Positions 1-11,190 of a stretch of 64,000 nt of DNA are shown in pieces. Both the position numbers and the translations under genes were made by a program. The notes below the pieces were generated by a model, which was given only the letters and a program-made list of their open reading frames with translations, was not told where the DNA came from and did not search any database. This DNA is from Carettochelys insculpta. Its lineage: Eukaryota; Chordata; Testudines; Carettochelyidae. The first letter of the stretch is position 1. Every line of letters begins with the position of its first letter. The stretch lies in NCBI RefSeq assembly GCF_033958435.1, contig NC_134138.1:177862798-177926797 (forward strand), in the 5' to 3' direction.

Positions 1-2597
1 GCTTAGTAAGAACTTAATTAAAGCTGATGGCGAATATAAGAGATTATGATTCTTAAATAAAAACTTACAAAAAGTAACTCTGCATATAATTTGCCCCCCG
101 GGGAAAAAAAAAACTTTTAATCGAATAGAAAAAATAGCTGCGATTTGAAGAAGTTTTAAAATTGTTTCCCCAGCTTGGTAATTTATTTGATGTCATGCTT
201 GGCCTTTAGTCAGGGCTGTTCAGTGCTGCTTTGGTACCCTGGGAGTTATGTTTAGTGGTTTTCTTTTCACAATATTATAGCCTCTCATCTTCAGTTGAAA
301 TCATGCGCTACTCATCACCATTGTATTTGTCATATGGTACAGTATATACTGCAGCCTCCTCTGGATAAAAAGCAGTCACATTTACCTTTAAGAAGGTCAA
401 TTATTCTGCATCTTCAAAATTCAGACTTGCTTGTTCTTCTCAACTAGTCCGGGACCTAATAAAGCACAATAAATCTCCGAAAAAGCTTATAACGTGTTTT
501 TGTTTTAGGCTCCCAAAAGTCATCTGGCATCCTCCCTCTTGACTTTTGCCAGATTGATATAATAAAGCAAAACAATTCTCTAAGGGGGAAAAAGCACTTA
601 CAGGTGCTGTATATATATTTTTTGTGTCATGCTCACATTTTTCTTTCTGCCCCTTGATTGATCACTGCTTTAAAAATACATACATCTCCAAGGTAAGAAA
701 AAGAACTTGAGAATGCCGTTTAACTTCTTTAACACAACTTTTTTAAACTGAGATTTTGTTTTAAAAAGTGTTATCTGTAAACTAAATATCTATACAAATG
801 GAATTACAGTCAGGTGACCAAACATATACCAGCTTTTACAAAACACATACAAGCAAAAATAACGAAGCATTCAAAATCAGAAAAATCACAGTTACAGTGC
901 AGGAACTAAGAGATGTTTGTGTTTTTAAACAAAAAGCAAGTTAACAAATAGGAATGGATTTTTTTTCCCTAGGTAGGGAAGAGCTAATGGAAAAGAAACA
1001 TTTTAATTATTCCTCATTTCTATTTTTGGAAAGACCTGACTGCCATCTTAACAGGATGGACTTAGCTAGCTTGTCCCAAGGAAGGGAAAATAAATATGAC
1101 AGATAAGAATGAATACTTTTAAGCTAAAGTAAAGTAGAACAATCATTCCACAATATATTCAGAAATTGATTTAAAAACATAGAAAACATAAGGCTTAGTG
1201 AAGAAGGGTGCTTTTGAACTCAGGGCACCCTTTCCAAGGAACCCCGGCTACATGGTTATTTTTATTTTGAAATCAACACTTTTGACGAGCCTGGCAGCTG
1301 CTATTATGCAAATGAGGAGCTGAATATTCATATCAATATGCATGTGCATTTTTGAATGGCTGCAATTTACATGCCCCTTCTGAAAGGGAGGGGTAGCGTA
1401 GCCACGGCCCCGGTGTTTAGTCTTCATTGGTGAACCCTCCTTTTGAAAAATATGGTCACTGGAGAACTAACTTACAGCATTTAGTTTCTAGACATTCTAG
1501 GCATGTGTCAAGGCTGTTTCCCACTCTGACACTCTGAGTGCAGAAGAAGGTGGGGGCCTGCAAGAGACCTTAAAAATAACTTGCCTCTAGAGGCTTCTGC
1601 TTAAAAGCTTCCCAAGGTCACAGATTCTCAGACTCTGGGAGGTAACTGCTGTTACCTTATTTTACACTACAGAGACCACCGCAGGGTGGCTTAATTAATT
1701 GCCAGTACTGAATTAAAGGAAAAGTGGGGGGACTAGCTTTCAAGCCCCCACTCATACCCTCCTGCACTCAGACCCTTACTCAGACAAACTCACACAGCTG
1801 AAGAGTTGCACGGGAACCGTGGAGGAAGCCAAGGCACAGTGGGTCCAGTGTGTTTGGCTGCAATCATGAATCCAGGATGGTGAGCTGATTTGATGGCCCC
1901 CTTGTCAGCTTGCTCTCTTTGTCAGCTGTAGTACTCAGGGGCAGTCAGTATGATCCATCCTGGGGAGACGGGAAGGCATAAGGGCCAGGGCCCTGGGCCT
2001 CCTCCTGCCCTCCTGTCCCCAAGATGAGATTCACTCATATAGAGAGGTGAGGGCAAGAAGAAAGCAGGGAAGAAAAGAGAGCTCCTATTACTTTGCTCTC
2101 ATGTTTTGTATGTTTCAGTCCAATAGCAATTGTGCTGTCCCACTGCCCCCGGATGCTGTATGGCCATGAGCCATCACCACTGTCCCAGGACTGCGTATGA
2201 CTATGAATCATCAGCTAAAAGCAGATGGGACTTTGATCTTCTCTTGATGGGGCTTCTTTCTCTTTCTTGGACGGATTCTTCTTCAGGGCTCAACTCCCAT
2301 TATTCTCTGGCCATCAAGGTGCTGCTGGGAGCTGGTTTTCCAGACAGGTTGGCTTTGGGGACTGATTCCATTGCACCCCCCCTGCCCACATTCACACTTT
2401 CCTGACTCACACAAAGGAAAGCCCACTCTAGAATATAAGATACTTCTTTTACAAAAGGAACAGCCAGGATTTCTTACAAGACTTACAGTATTCATAAACA
2501 ATTTCTTTCTAACTTACAATACTGAATATAGACATAGCAGCTGCTACAAAACAAAGGACATGAAACAAAATATAACTATATAGAACAAAAGCTACAC
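1..2597. other. Unassigned AT-rich non-coding DNA
   Basis: No gene or recognisable mobile element is seen. All frames are interrupted by frequent stops, and the short frames at 2130-2583 overlap on both strands with no domain. Around 1303-1350 lies an octamer-like ATGCAAAT followed by several ATGCAT-like words, which could be regulatory but is unsupported by alignment. Confidence 0.5.
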
Positions 2598-2610
2598 CTA
2601 CAAAATAAAG

Positions 2611-2821
2611 TATCGGGGGGGGGGTAGCAGTGTTAGTCTGGATCTGTAACAGCAACGAAGGGTCCTGTGGCACCTTATAGACTAACAGAAAAGTTTTGAG
2701 CATGAGCTTTCGTGAGCACAGACTCACTTCATCAGATGCACATGAAGTGAGTCTGTGCTCACGAAAGCTCATGCTCAAAACTTTTCTGTTAGTCTATAAG
2801 GTGCCACAGGACCCTTAGTTG
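2611..2821 (-). mobile_element. Foldback Penelope-like repeat with 13-bp target-site duplication
   Basis: On the minus strand this is a copy of a roughly 130-bp repeat that ends in AACAC-GGCTACC-type sequence (here TAGCAGTGTTAGTCTG on +). It is joined to its own inverted copy: 2651-2732 and 2742-2823 are reverse complements with one mismatch and a 9-bp spacer. The 13-bp word CTACAAAATAAAG flanks the whole unit at 2598-2610 and 2822-2834, so both arms entered as one insertion. The minus strand carries a hammerhead-like core (see 2697-2741). I assign it to Penelope-like elements because of this motif, the constant 3' end, the variable 5' end and the inverted arrangement. A SINE of unknown family is the alternative. 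Confidence 0.6.
2697..2741 (-). ncRNA. Candidate hammerhead ribozyme motif in a Penelope-like repeat
   Basis: Read on the minus strand: CTGATGA (2729-2735), then GTGAG and CTCAC, which can pair as stem II around a short loop, then GAAA (2708-2711), then a small stem III AGC-TCAT-GCT ending in TC with the predicted cut after position 2698. This matches the conserved CUGANGA/GAAA/NUH layout of type I hammerheads with a very short stem III, as described for Penelope-like retroelements. In this copy the long flanking palindrome would compete with the ribozyme fold. An unpaired A between CTGATGA and stem II is atypical. Activity is inference. Confidence 0.45.
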
Positions 2822-2834
2822 CTACAAAATAAAG

Positions 2835-3061
2835 CTACTGTTTCAAAGCTTACAGAAAGGTACAGGCCTGAAAACCAGCAATGACTGAAAGGTTCAAAAC
2901 TTACATATGCTTAGTACTGGACTGAGAGGCTTTATACAACAGATGCCACCACCCAAATGAAAAAAACTCTCTTTAGAACCCAGGAAGATATACTTGGGGT
3001 GTCTCCTCTGTGGTAAACCCAAGCTCTTAACCGTTCCTAAGGAGAAAGCTTGAAAACAAAC
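2835..3061. other. Unassigned spacer
   Basis: AT-rich sequence between two insertions. No repeat or coding signal is recognised. Confidence 0.4.
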
Positions 3062-3425
3062 AGACTGTGTCTACACAAGAAGTCTCTGTCATCAGAAGTG
3101 ACTGTCAGAAGGGATTTCCTGGCAAAACCTCCCTCGACAGATTATGTCTGCACATAAAAGCAGATTGAAAGAGCAATCCATTCAGTGGACAGAGAGCAGC
3201 CAGAATGCCTGGCACTCTCTTGACAGAACAGCTGACTGGAAGCTCTGCAAACAGGGCTGCCCGGTGATCTGGAAGCCCTGTCTCTCCACAAAAGGACCCC
3301 AGAGTATCTACACGGCCGTTTTGTTGACAGAACACTGCTGACAGGGGCATTATAGTTGAGCAGGAAGAGGTATAACGCTGCCGGAGGATGTGCCGGGTTT
3401 TGTTGACAAACTATTGACAAAGCAC
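3062..3425. mobile_element. Harbinger-type MITE, TGTTGACAGA family, decayed
   Basis: Starts with a CTGTGTCTACACAAG-like terminus and carries repeated TGTTGACAGA/TTGACAAA words on both strands. The interior (GCTCTGCAAACAGGGCTGCC) is shared with the copies at 58.3 and 60.3 kb. The right terminus is eroded, so the end is approximate. It has no coding capacity. Confidence 0.6.
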
Positions 3426-4357
3426 CAAAACCAAAATAAAAAATAACCTGATTGTGTATGGCTAAACGTTTCCTTTCTACTTATGTATCTGTAAGCTCAG
3501 ATTTCCTTGTGGCCTAGATACTTACTGAATTCCTTAAGCCTGCTCAGATTTGAACATCTCTGTGTCTCTCTCCTCTAGCCACACAAAAGCCTTTCCTCAC
3601 AGGTAATTGCTTCAATTCAAAAATCCCCCTCTCTCTTCCCATTGGTTCACCTGGCTCCTGGTCAATACAGAACCTGCTGTCACTGGAGAGCATGATGCTT
3701 ACTGACAATTCAAACAGGTTCCTTGAGTGACATGTTGTCTAAATAGGGCTAGGGAAAGTCTGATCAGTTTAGGTTTTGATCCATGCCCATCTCTGTGAAT
3801 ATTCTCTCCATTCTCAAGTGAGCTACAAAAAACAGCACTCTTGGTGCTGTGGATAAACTGAAAGGTAGGGAGCATACCTAAAATAGGCATTCTAGTAGTA
3901 GACCAAAATTTTTCAATGAAAAATGCAGATTTAGCAATACTGAAATATTTGAAAAATTCATATAGGTTTTGCCAAAATTCATTCACAAAACAAAACAAAA
4001 ACATGAAATAATCCAAAGAAAGTAAAACATTTAATTTGGACATATTTGAAACAAAATGTTTTCATTTTAAAACAAATGAAAAACTTTCCAAAATTTCCTT
4101 TAATTAATGTATTGTATTAAAAAAACCCCATAACAACTAGATATTGAAATGAAATTTTTAACTCAATCCAAAGTCCTCTTTTTTCTTTAATTCACCCTGT
4201 TTTATACTGAGGTTGGTCAAACCTGAAACTGTTTTATCGTTGCTCTTATTTTGAAATATCCTAGGAATTTAAAATCAGTTATTCTCCTAGCTTTGCTGAA
4301 GGAGTTTGGTGTGGTCAAAGAAGCAAGAAGGAATGATTACTCTACATTTTGAACATT
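3426..4357. other. Unassigned AT-rich DNA
   Basis: No element is recognised. The 114-codon minus frame at 3699-4043 is low-complexity (K/F/N-rich codons from AT-rich DNA) and has no domain. Confidence 0.4.
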
Positions 4358-4365
4358 GATTAGAG

Positions 4366-4694
4366 CAGCAGTGCCCAATACGCTCCCCATTTACAACATG
4401 TGGCGAACAGGGCAGCACAGTATGGCGAAATGCACCTCAGGAGAGCCACACGGGGGGTGCCCCTCGGACTGCTCTGCGCATGCACCCCATCACGTGGTGG
4501 GTCAAGTGCACGGCAGCACCCGTGGAGGGGGCTTCTCCAGCCTGGCAGGCTCCAGCTGTGTTCTGGCACAGCATGGTTTCAGCGTTGGGTGCCTTCCGTG
4601 AGTAATCTGGGGGATGCTTGGCTGGAGCAGGGCAGCACCTGGCTGGAGAGTTGGGGTCTGTGGTGATCCCTTACATTCCTTTAGGACACCACTG
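4366..4694. mobile_element. hAT-like MITE (329 bp) with 8-bp target-site duplication
   Basis: The ends read CAGTGCCC on the left (preceded by an extra CAG) and GGACACCACTG on the right, i.e. a CAGTGGTGTCC-type hAT inverted repeat. It is flanked by GATTAGAG (4358-4365) and GACTAGAG (4695-4702), 7 of 8 identical, the duplication length typical of hAT elements. The interior is GC-rich, unlike the flanks, and produces spurious overlapping frames on both strands. Confidence 0.6.
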
Positions 4695-4702
4695 GACTAG
4701 AG

Positions 4703-6717
4703 TGATGAGGAGACACTTGTGGGGTCCCAGAAACATAGTGTGAACATGGGTTTTTGGCAATCTTGGTCATTTTAATATAATCAGTGGATAAATATGGGGT
4801 TTCATACAATATGGAACATTAGTTCAGTAAGTGGTGTGAGGTACATATTGCATAAAATTACTGTACTGTCTTTGCAACAATATGATTGACTGTATAGTTC
4901 TTCTTACCCACATCTATTTGAGTTCAACAAAATACTTTTTCATAGACCTGAAAACAAAATGTGCTGTACAGTATGCTATAATTTTCCCGTATTTCTGTAA
5001 AGTTTGCCTATTTGTTGATAATTTTTCAAGGACCTTAAGTGTAGGGTTATTTTTTATCAAACACACAGCTTGTCATTTCAGTAGAAAACAAACAACACAC
5101 AATCAAACAAACAAAAACAAACCAAAGCAACCCATCGTATCTTGGAAGTGGTTTCAATTTGGTTTGAGTAAGTATCACTGGAGAAAGTGGAAGTCCCATG
5201 CTCAGTTGAAAGTAGAATAACCATTATCTAGTTATCAACCATTCATAATATAATCTTCATCTGGGATACAGCACCCCTCCCAAAACTGTCATTTGTCACA
5301 GTATTTTGAGAGGAGATCTTTCCAGCAAAACTAGATTTAAAAGACAGCAGAGGACAAAAACGTGGTTTGCCAGTGGCGAGAACTTTTCCTCAACATGGAA
5401 TAATTTTTTTAACAATTAAGATATATTTTAGTTTGGTTCCTGAACAACTTTCAATATAATTCTGTTTCACCTTGTTTATGCTAGGAATTCTCTTCCCTCC
5501 CCCACATCTGAGAGAGCCAGGGTATTGATCAGAGTTTGAAGAGAGGCAATGCGGAGGTACTTGAAGTAAGTATAAAAGTTAGCATGATGTTTTATAAATG
5601 ACTTTGATTTGCTATTGTTAGAAATTTCTGCTGTTGGTGGTTATCACTGTGTACTGAACAATAGGCACCAGAATATAAAAAAGAAGAAAGGAACTTGGAG
5701 GTTTTTTTGGGGAGAGGGGAGGGCAGGGAAACCAGTAAAAGTTTACTAATAAAAGGTAATTTTAAAAAGGGATGGAAAGTTTCTGCAGTTTGGCTCCTAT
5801 GTCTTGACAGTAAAGCAATACATGTTACAGTTTAAAAAATGTTCATTATTGATTCCCAACCACTACTCACAGCTAACATTTATCTAACTTAGAAACAAAA
5901 GACCCACAGAGATTTGCTTCAATTAAACCTGAACATTTTTCAGTAAAGCCACAATTTAAGATTATACCTACTATACATTTTCAAATATGCATGAAAGTTT
6001 TATCAAACTTGCTTCTTCATTTCTCCACATTCAAAGTGTTTATAAAAATGGAAAGGGAGCTCTTGCTAATTCCCACAAACAAATGTAATAATTTCTTCTA
6101 GTCCCACAGTTTAAATCAGAAAGTGGGATTTTTTTTCTTCCTCTTTACAAAAAGGGATTTGATGTATAATTTGTCTCAAACCAAAGCTTACTAAGCACTG
6201 ACAGCTGATGTACAGGTTTTTTTACATGCATGGTGAAGGCTGCGTTGTAAATATAAGATGAGTTGGGACAGAGGTAAGAGTGGTATTCCTAAATTAAACA
6301 GAGAAAGGTACACATATCTTTATTCATTACCAGTACCTTCAGTCAAAATAACTAAAATACTGTCTCAGATTCTGACCTCCTTAATTACAGTAAGTAGCAC
6401 CTTACTCCTTGAGTATACTCACTGAAGTCATGAGGGAAGATGCTATTCATTGTGAATAAGTTGTTCAGAAAGATCAGAATCTGGCTTTATCAAAGCACAT
6501 TGGACAGTTTTAGAAAAAAAGATTCCAATGGCAATCTGACACCAGTTGCAGTTGGATTTATTTAGGCACCATATCCTTGGAAAGACTCCTCTGCTGAAGA
6601 CATATGTTAGATAGACATAAAAGCAACTGAAATTGTTGTGGAATAAAACTTCTAGGAGCAGACCTTCAGCTGCTATAAATTAGCATAGCTACATTGGTTT
6701 CATTCATGCTACACCAC
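4703..6717. other. Unassigned AT-rich DNA
   Basis: No recognisable element. A low-complexity A/C run lies near 5088-5130. The 112-codon plus frame at 4882-5220 has no domain and runs through that run. Confidence 0.4.
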
Positions 6718-7409
6718 GGGTGCATCTACACTAGCTGTCTACTTCGAAGTAGCTGGCACTACATCAAAATAGTACGCATCGCATCTGCACGCACCTTGTG
6801 CTATTTCGACGTTGAAATCGACATTAGGCGGTAAGATGTCGAAATTGCTATTCCTACCCGCAGATGGGAATAGCTCCCTACTTTGATGTTCAACTTCAAA
6901 GTAGGGCATGTGTAGACAACCCATGTCTTGCTACATCAAAATAGCGGGGTCCTCCATGGCGGCCATCAGCTGAGGGGTTAAGAGACGCTCTGTCTAGCCC
7001 CTGCAGGGATCTATGGTCACTGCGTGCAGCAGCCCTTAGCCCAGGGCTTCTGGCTGCTGCTGTTGCTGCAGCTGGGGGTCCATGCTGCGTTCACAGGGTC
7101 TGCAACCGCTTGTCAGCTCTGTGGATCTTGTGCTGTGCAGGCCGAGTGTGTCTGGGAGGGGCCCTTTAAGGGAGCAGCTTGGGGCTTTGCTGGCCCCTTA
7201 TTTCGATGGGGAGCACTTGTGCGTGTGGACATTCTGCATTTCCTTCTGGGGCAGCTCCTTTTGATGTTCTCCGTTGCTACTTCGACATTGAACATTGACG
7301 GCACCAGCCCTGGAGGACGTGTACATGATACGTGTCTATGTAGCCTATTTTGATGTTCTTGCATCGAAATAGACTACTTCGACGTAGTGTGCTAGTGTAG
7401 ACGTAGCCC
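6718..7409 (+). mobile_element. CGAAATAG-type MITE, older copy (692 bp)
   Basis: Ends are GGGTGCATCTACACTAGC and GCTAGTGTAGACGTAGCCC, an imperfect inverted repeat. The middle matches the copies at 41022-41732 and 63312-64000, sharing a CCATGG(C/A)(G/A)GCCATCAGCTG block, GGGGCCCTTTAAGGG-like sequence and several short palindromes. Many CpGs that are intact in the other copies are TpG or CpA here, so this copy is the oldest of the three. Orientation is defined as that of the 41-kb copy. Confidence 0.7.
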
Positions 7410-7591
7410 AAATTGTATCATCTGAGGCCCATATTTAGCTCAGAAAATTCCCGGGAGAGCATACTTGCAGGGCCACAGATGTACAGGTAATAATGCATCA
7501 GCTGCTTTCCATGCTCTGAGACAGAATTCTGCAGTGAAAGTAGGGATGACACATACCGCTAATGGCATAAAAATAGCATATGGTATAGAAA

Positions 7592-7868
7592 GGGTGTGTC
7601 TACACTAGGAACTAACTTTGAAGTTAACTTTGAAGTTAGGTGCTACTTTGAAGGAGCCTGCAGAGAGTCTACACACATTTTCCCTTACTTCAAAGTTAAC
7701 TTTGAAATAAAGGAGCCCAACTTCAAAGTCCTTACTCCATTTCCAGGAATGGAGTAGTGCCCTACTCTGAAGTTTAACTTTAAAGAAGGGTGTATGCAGA
7801 TGCTCAACTTCGAAATTATTCTTTGAAGTAAGCAACTTTGAAGTTATTTTTGTAGTGTCGATATGGCC
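7592..7868. mobile_element. CTTTGAAG-rich foldback MITE
   Basis: Left end GGTGTGTCTACACTAGG and right end TAGTGTCGATATGGCC form an imperfect inverted repeat. The interior consists of repeated AACTTTGAAGTTA palindromic words. Non-coding. The TCTACACTAG terminus groups it loosely with the other MITEs here. Confidence 0.6.
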
Positions 7869-8350
7869 AAAGACAGAAAATGTTACTTTTCAATTCTACA
7901 TTTATTGGCCAAAACTAACTTCACATTTTGCATGGACTAACTGCTTAAAACTGTAGTTCTAAAATAATGGATCAGATTCACTGGCATGCTTGTGTTGCTT
8001 TAGGCCATTGTGTTGATGCAAAGCAAGAACAGGCCTAGGGCTATTTAAGTAGAGTTCATGGTTGCTCTGTTTTACCAAAGCAGTACAAAGGGCAGATATT
8101 TCTGGTGTAATTGTCTCTCTGTTTTAAAACTCTGAAACTTGCAATGGAACCTATACCAAAGGGGAAGGTATTTGCTGCTATTTTAGTTCCTACAAATGAG
8201 ATATTTGTCTAGCCCTAGCCTCAACATTTTACATTAGAGAACAGAGACTAGCCAGATACCCCTCTCACATTATGGGGACATTCCAAATACATTCTCATTC
8301 CCAATACATCACATGAAATGGAAGATGTCAGAATGGGATTTAGTCATCAC
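7869..8350. other. Unassigned DNA
   Basis: No coding signal or recognised repeat. Confidence 0.35.
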
Positions 8351-8367
8351 TGACTTTCCTCAAACTG

Positions 8368-8579
8368 AGAAGCAGTCTTGTAGCACTTTAAAGACTAACA
8401 AAATAATTTATTAGGTGATGAGGTTTTGTGGGACAGATCCACTTCTTCAGATTTGGAGAAGTGGGTCTGCTCCACGAAAACTCACCACCTAATAAATTAT
8501 TTTGTTAGTTTTTAAAGTGCTACACTACTGCTTTTTTGTTTTGTGAAGATACAGACTAATACGGCTACCTCTCTCTGAC
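8368..8579 (+). mobile_element. Foldback Penelope-like repeat
   Basis: Sense strand is plus. 8372-8450 is an inverted copy of the 5' part, followed by a forward copy at 8453-8579 ending in ACTAATACGGCTACCTCTCTC. Flanks TGACTTTCCTCAAACTG (8351-8367) and TGACTTTTTCCCTAAACTG (8576-8594) look like a diverged target-site duplication around the whole unit. GAAA of the hammerhead core is kept but the CUGANGA box is decayed. Confidence 0.55.
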
Positions 8580-8594
8580 TTTTTCCCTAAACTG

Positions 8595-10982
8595 GCAGTT
8601 CTTGTAGAGGAAGTGGACATGGTAATCACTACTTGAAATTAAAAACAAACAAACAAACCTTGAACAAGACCATAGGGATATATAGGAATTGTTGACAATA
8701 TCACAAAAAGCCTCTGTTACTGCACAGTTACATGTGATTGTTAGTACTTGAAGTTATATGGAATGCAATATAGGAGAACTGCACATTTTTGCAAGAAACC
8801 AGCCAGAAATAAATGGCTTTTGGGTAGCAATGCAAACTGATGAGTGAAAGGTTTCTGACTTTATCCTCAACCAACATTTGCTCACAGGAAATAAGAGATA
8901 TCTACATGACACCTATCTTCTGACAACATTTGTTCACCTTGCTGGCCCAGCTCATGAGAACTACACTGAATAACTACATTGAATAATTTGTCAGTGAGAA
9001 CATCTTTAAGATTCTGTGCTTGATGTGTGAGGATTGTGCAGGTGTCTAAAGGCTATCCTATTTCTTTCTCTCTCTTTCTGAGGTGTGCAAGATGTTCATT
9101 GTATAAGGAAACACCAGACAATAAAAAGCATTCAGACCACCAGTCATTCTTTCACACCACCTGAGAATTATACAGACAAGTGAGCTTCAGTTTCTGAGAT
9201 TATTGTGCTACCTGTCCAGTAAAATGACTTCATCCAGAACCTAAACAGTATCTGTGTTGGCAGGTAGTACACATCCATGTCTATGCTAGAACCTGAGCTC
9301 GCTCTGATGCTTTTTGAGAACACAATTCTTCCCACCCTCAAGCCTCCCATTCAACCATATTTGGGCATAGTTTCCTCATTAGAGTGGATAGAGTTGAACT
9401 GTATTCAATATTAGATGCAGAAAATTTGATCCCTATGTGTTGAATGAGGGATCTCTACAGCCTTTTCATCAGACACCAAATACAGTTCAGCCATATTTGT
9501 AAGAGATGCAGTGACTTCAGATGAATTACATCTGTTTATACCACTGGTAACATCTCGGCATTGCAAAGTGCATGTTTAGAGATCGTAATAACAGGGTTGT
9601 CTTTAATATTTATCCATGAAAATCCAGGAGGCAGATCCTGACAACATGCATGAAGGAGGAAGTTTGATGACAGACTTTTACCACCTAAATCAGGATTAGA
9701 TGCTGTGATGATCTCTGTGAAAACCCCAACAAGTGTCCAAAACCAGCATGGGAAGGGAAGGTAGATTTCCTTCACTAATTAGGGGCTTGAGGTGCTTCAA
9801 GGAATATACCAAGAAGACTAACTAGGTGTTAGACAGAGGATACTGCTGTTTCATTTCAATAAAACTGCCTATTAAAGCAACCAAATCCCTTCTTATTTCA
9901 TGGAAAGACAAAGAGAAACCTTAGGCACACAGCAGAGTTGGAGCCCTGAAAGATGTTCCTGTTATTCAATCATTTACCCCTGTGTTTTAATTTAAGTGTA
10001 TTTATTATTGCATATTACATCATTGGAACACATCAACAGATGAAATTATCTGGGAGCTGAGGCAGTTAGTTTCTTAACCTCCTTGTGTTGCATGTGGCAG
10101 TGGGGAGTGGTGGGGTAGCAGTCAGTGCTGTTAGGAAAAGCTCCTTCAGGAGAAGCTGAGAGCAAACCTCTTCAACTAAATCACATACCCAACCAGATCA
10201 GTAATTAACTATATAGACACTAATATCCTTCAGCAGAATGCCAGTCCCTAGATACTAGTTGGGATTGTTTCATTGCTGCATATGGAAGGCCTAGAATTTG
10301 CACAGATGGAGATAAGAAGGAGAAATAAGAGTTTTGGAGAAAGAAAAAAAAAACTTTATGAGCTAGAAAAAGTGACTGATTTTCAACAACTGAAGGAACT
10401 TAAGTTTAAATCTTCATCACCAACTGTATTGTCTCTCAAGCATGTCATTATTAAAAATAAAAGAGGAATGAAAAATGCTGCTTAATGCAGTGGTTTGGAA
10501 ATAACTGCTCTTTTAAAAGCAGAAGGAAACAACTGCTTAAGAACATCTTTAAATCTAAAAAGCTGCTAGCACACACATACAATATCTTTAAGGCTATTCA
10601 GAACATTCTTTTGCAATTAACCCAAATTACTATTTTTTGCATCAAGTGTAATAATCCTTCTGGCAGCTGATAAGGAAAAAATGAATATGTACAGAGTGGG
10701 AGAGCGTTGTGGCTGGCAAATCTTGTGAACTATAGCGTTTCTATTCTTCCTCAATAGGAAAGCTCTAGAAATGGTATAATTGGTGACCGGCTGCGCTGGA
10801 ACTACCCTTTATTAATTCAGGGATTTTACATAGCAACATCACACAAAACATAGCTGAAAGAGCTTTCATACAGAAGTAACATTCTGGAGTTACCATACAC
10901 CAAGGGAATGACTTAACCCAGATGAAAACTCAAACCATACTTCCCTGAATACTGAATGTCTTACTTTAGCTATTCAGCCATT
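8595..10982. other. Unassigned AT-rich DNA
   Basis: An (AAAC)n run lies at about 8641-8660. There is no supported gene: frames of 60-79 codons on both strands lack domains or conserved splice context. Confidence 0.4.
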
Positions 10983-11190
10983 CAGGACAGTGATTAGAAG
11001 TGGGAGCTAATGGAACTCCAAGTTCTATTCCCAGCTCTAACACTGATTAATTTTATAATTTTGGATGAGTCATCTACCTATTTTGTGTCCCAGTTTCCCA
11101 TCTTTGAAACAGGATTAATGAGTACCCTAATCCTTTTTACATAGGGTTGTTGGGGCATATAATTAATTAAGGCTGAAAGATGACTTGAAG
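10983..11190 (+). mobile_element. MIR-like SINE (ancient)
   Basis: The segment contains, in MIR order, a TCTATTCCCAGCTCTAACACT block, a TGAGTCATCTACCTATTTTGTG block, CAGTTTCCCATCTTTGAAA and ACATAGGGTTGTTGGGG. These correspond to the conserved core and 3' part of MIR-type CORE-SINEs. Heavily diverged; boundaries approximate. Confidence 0.6.
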
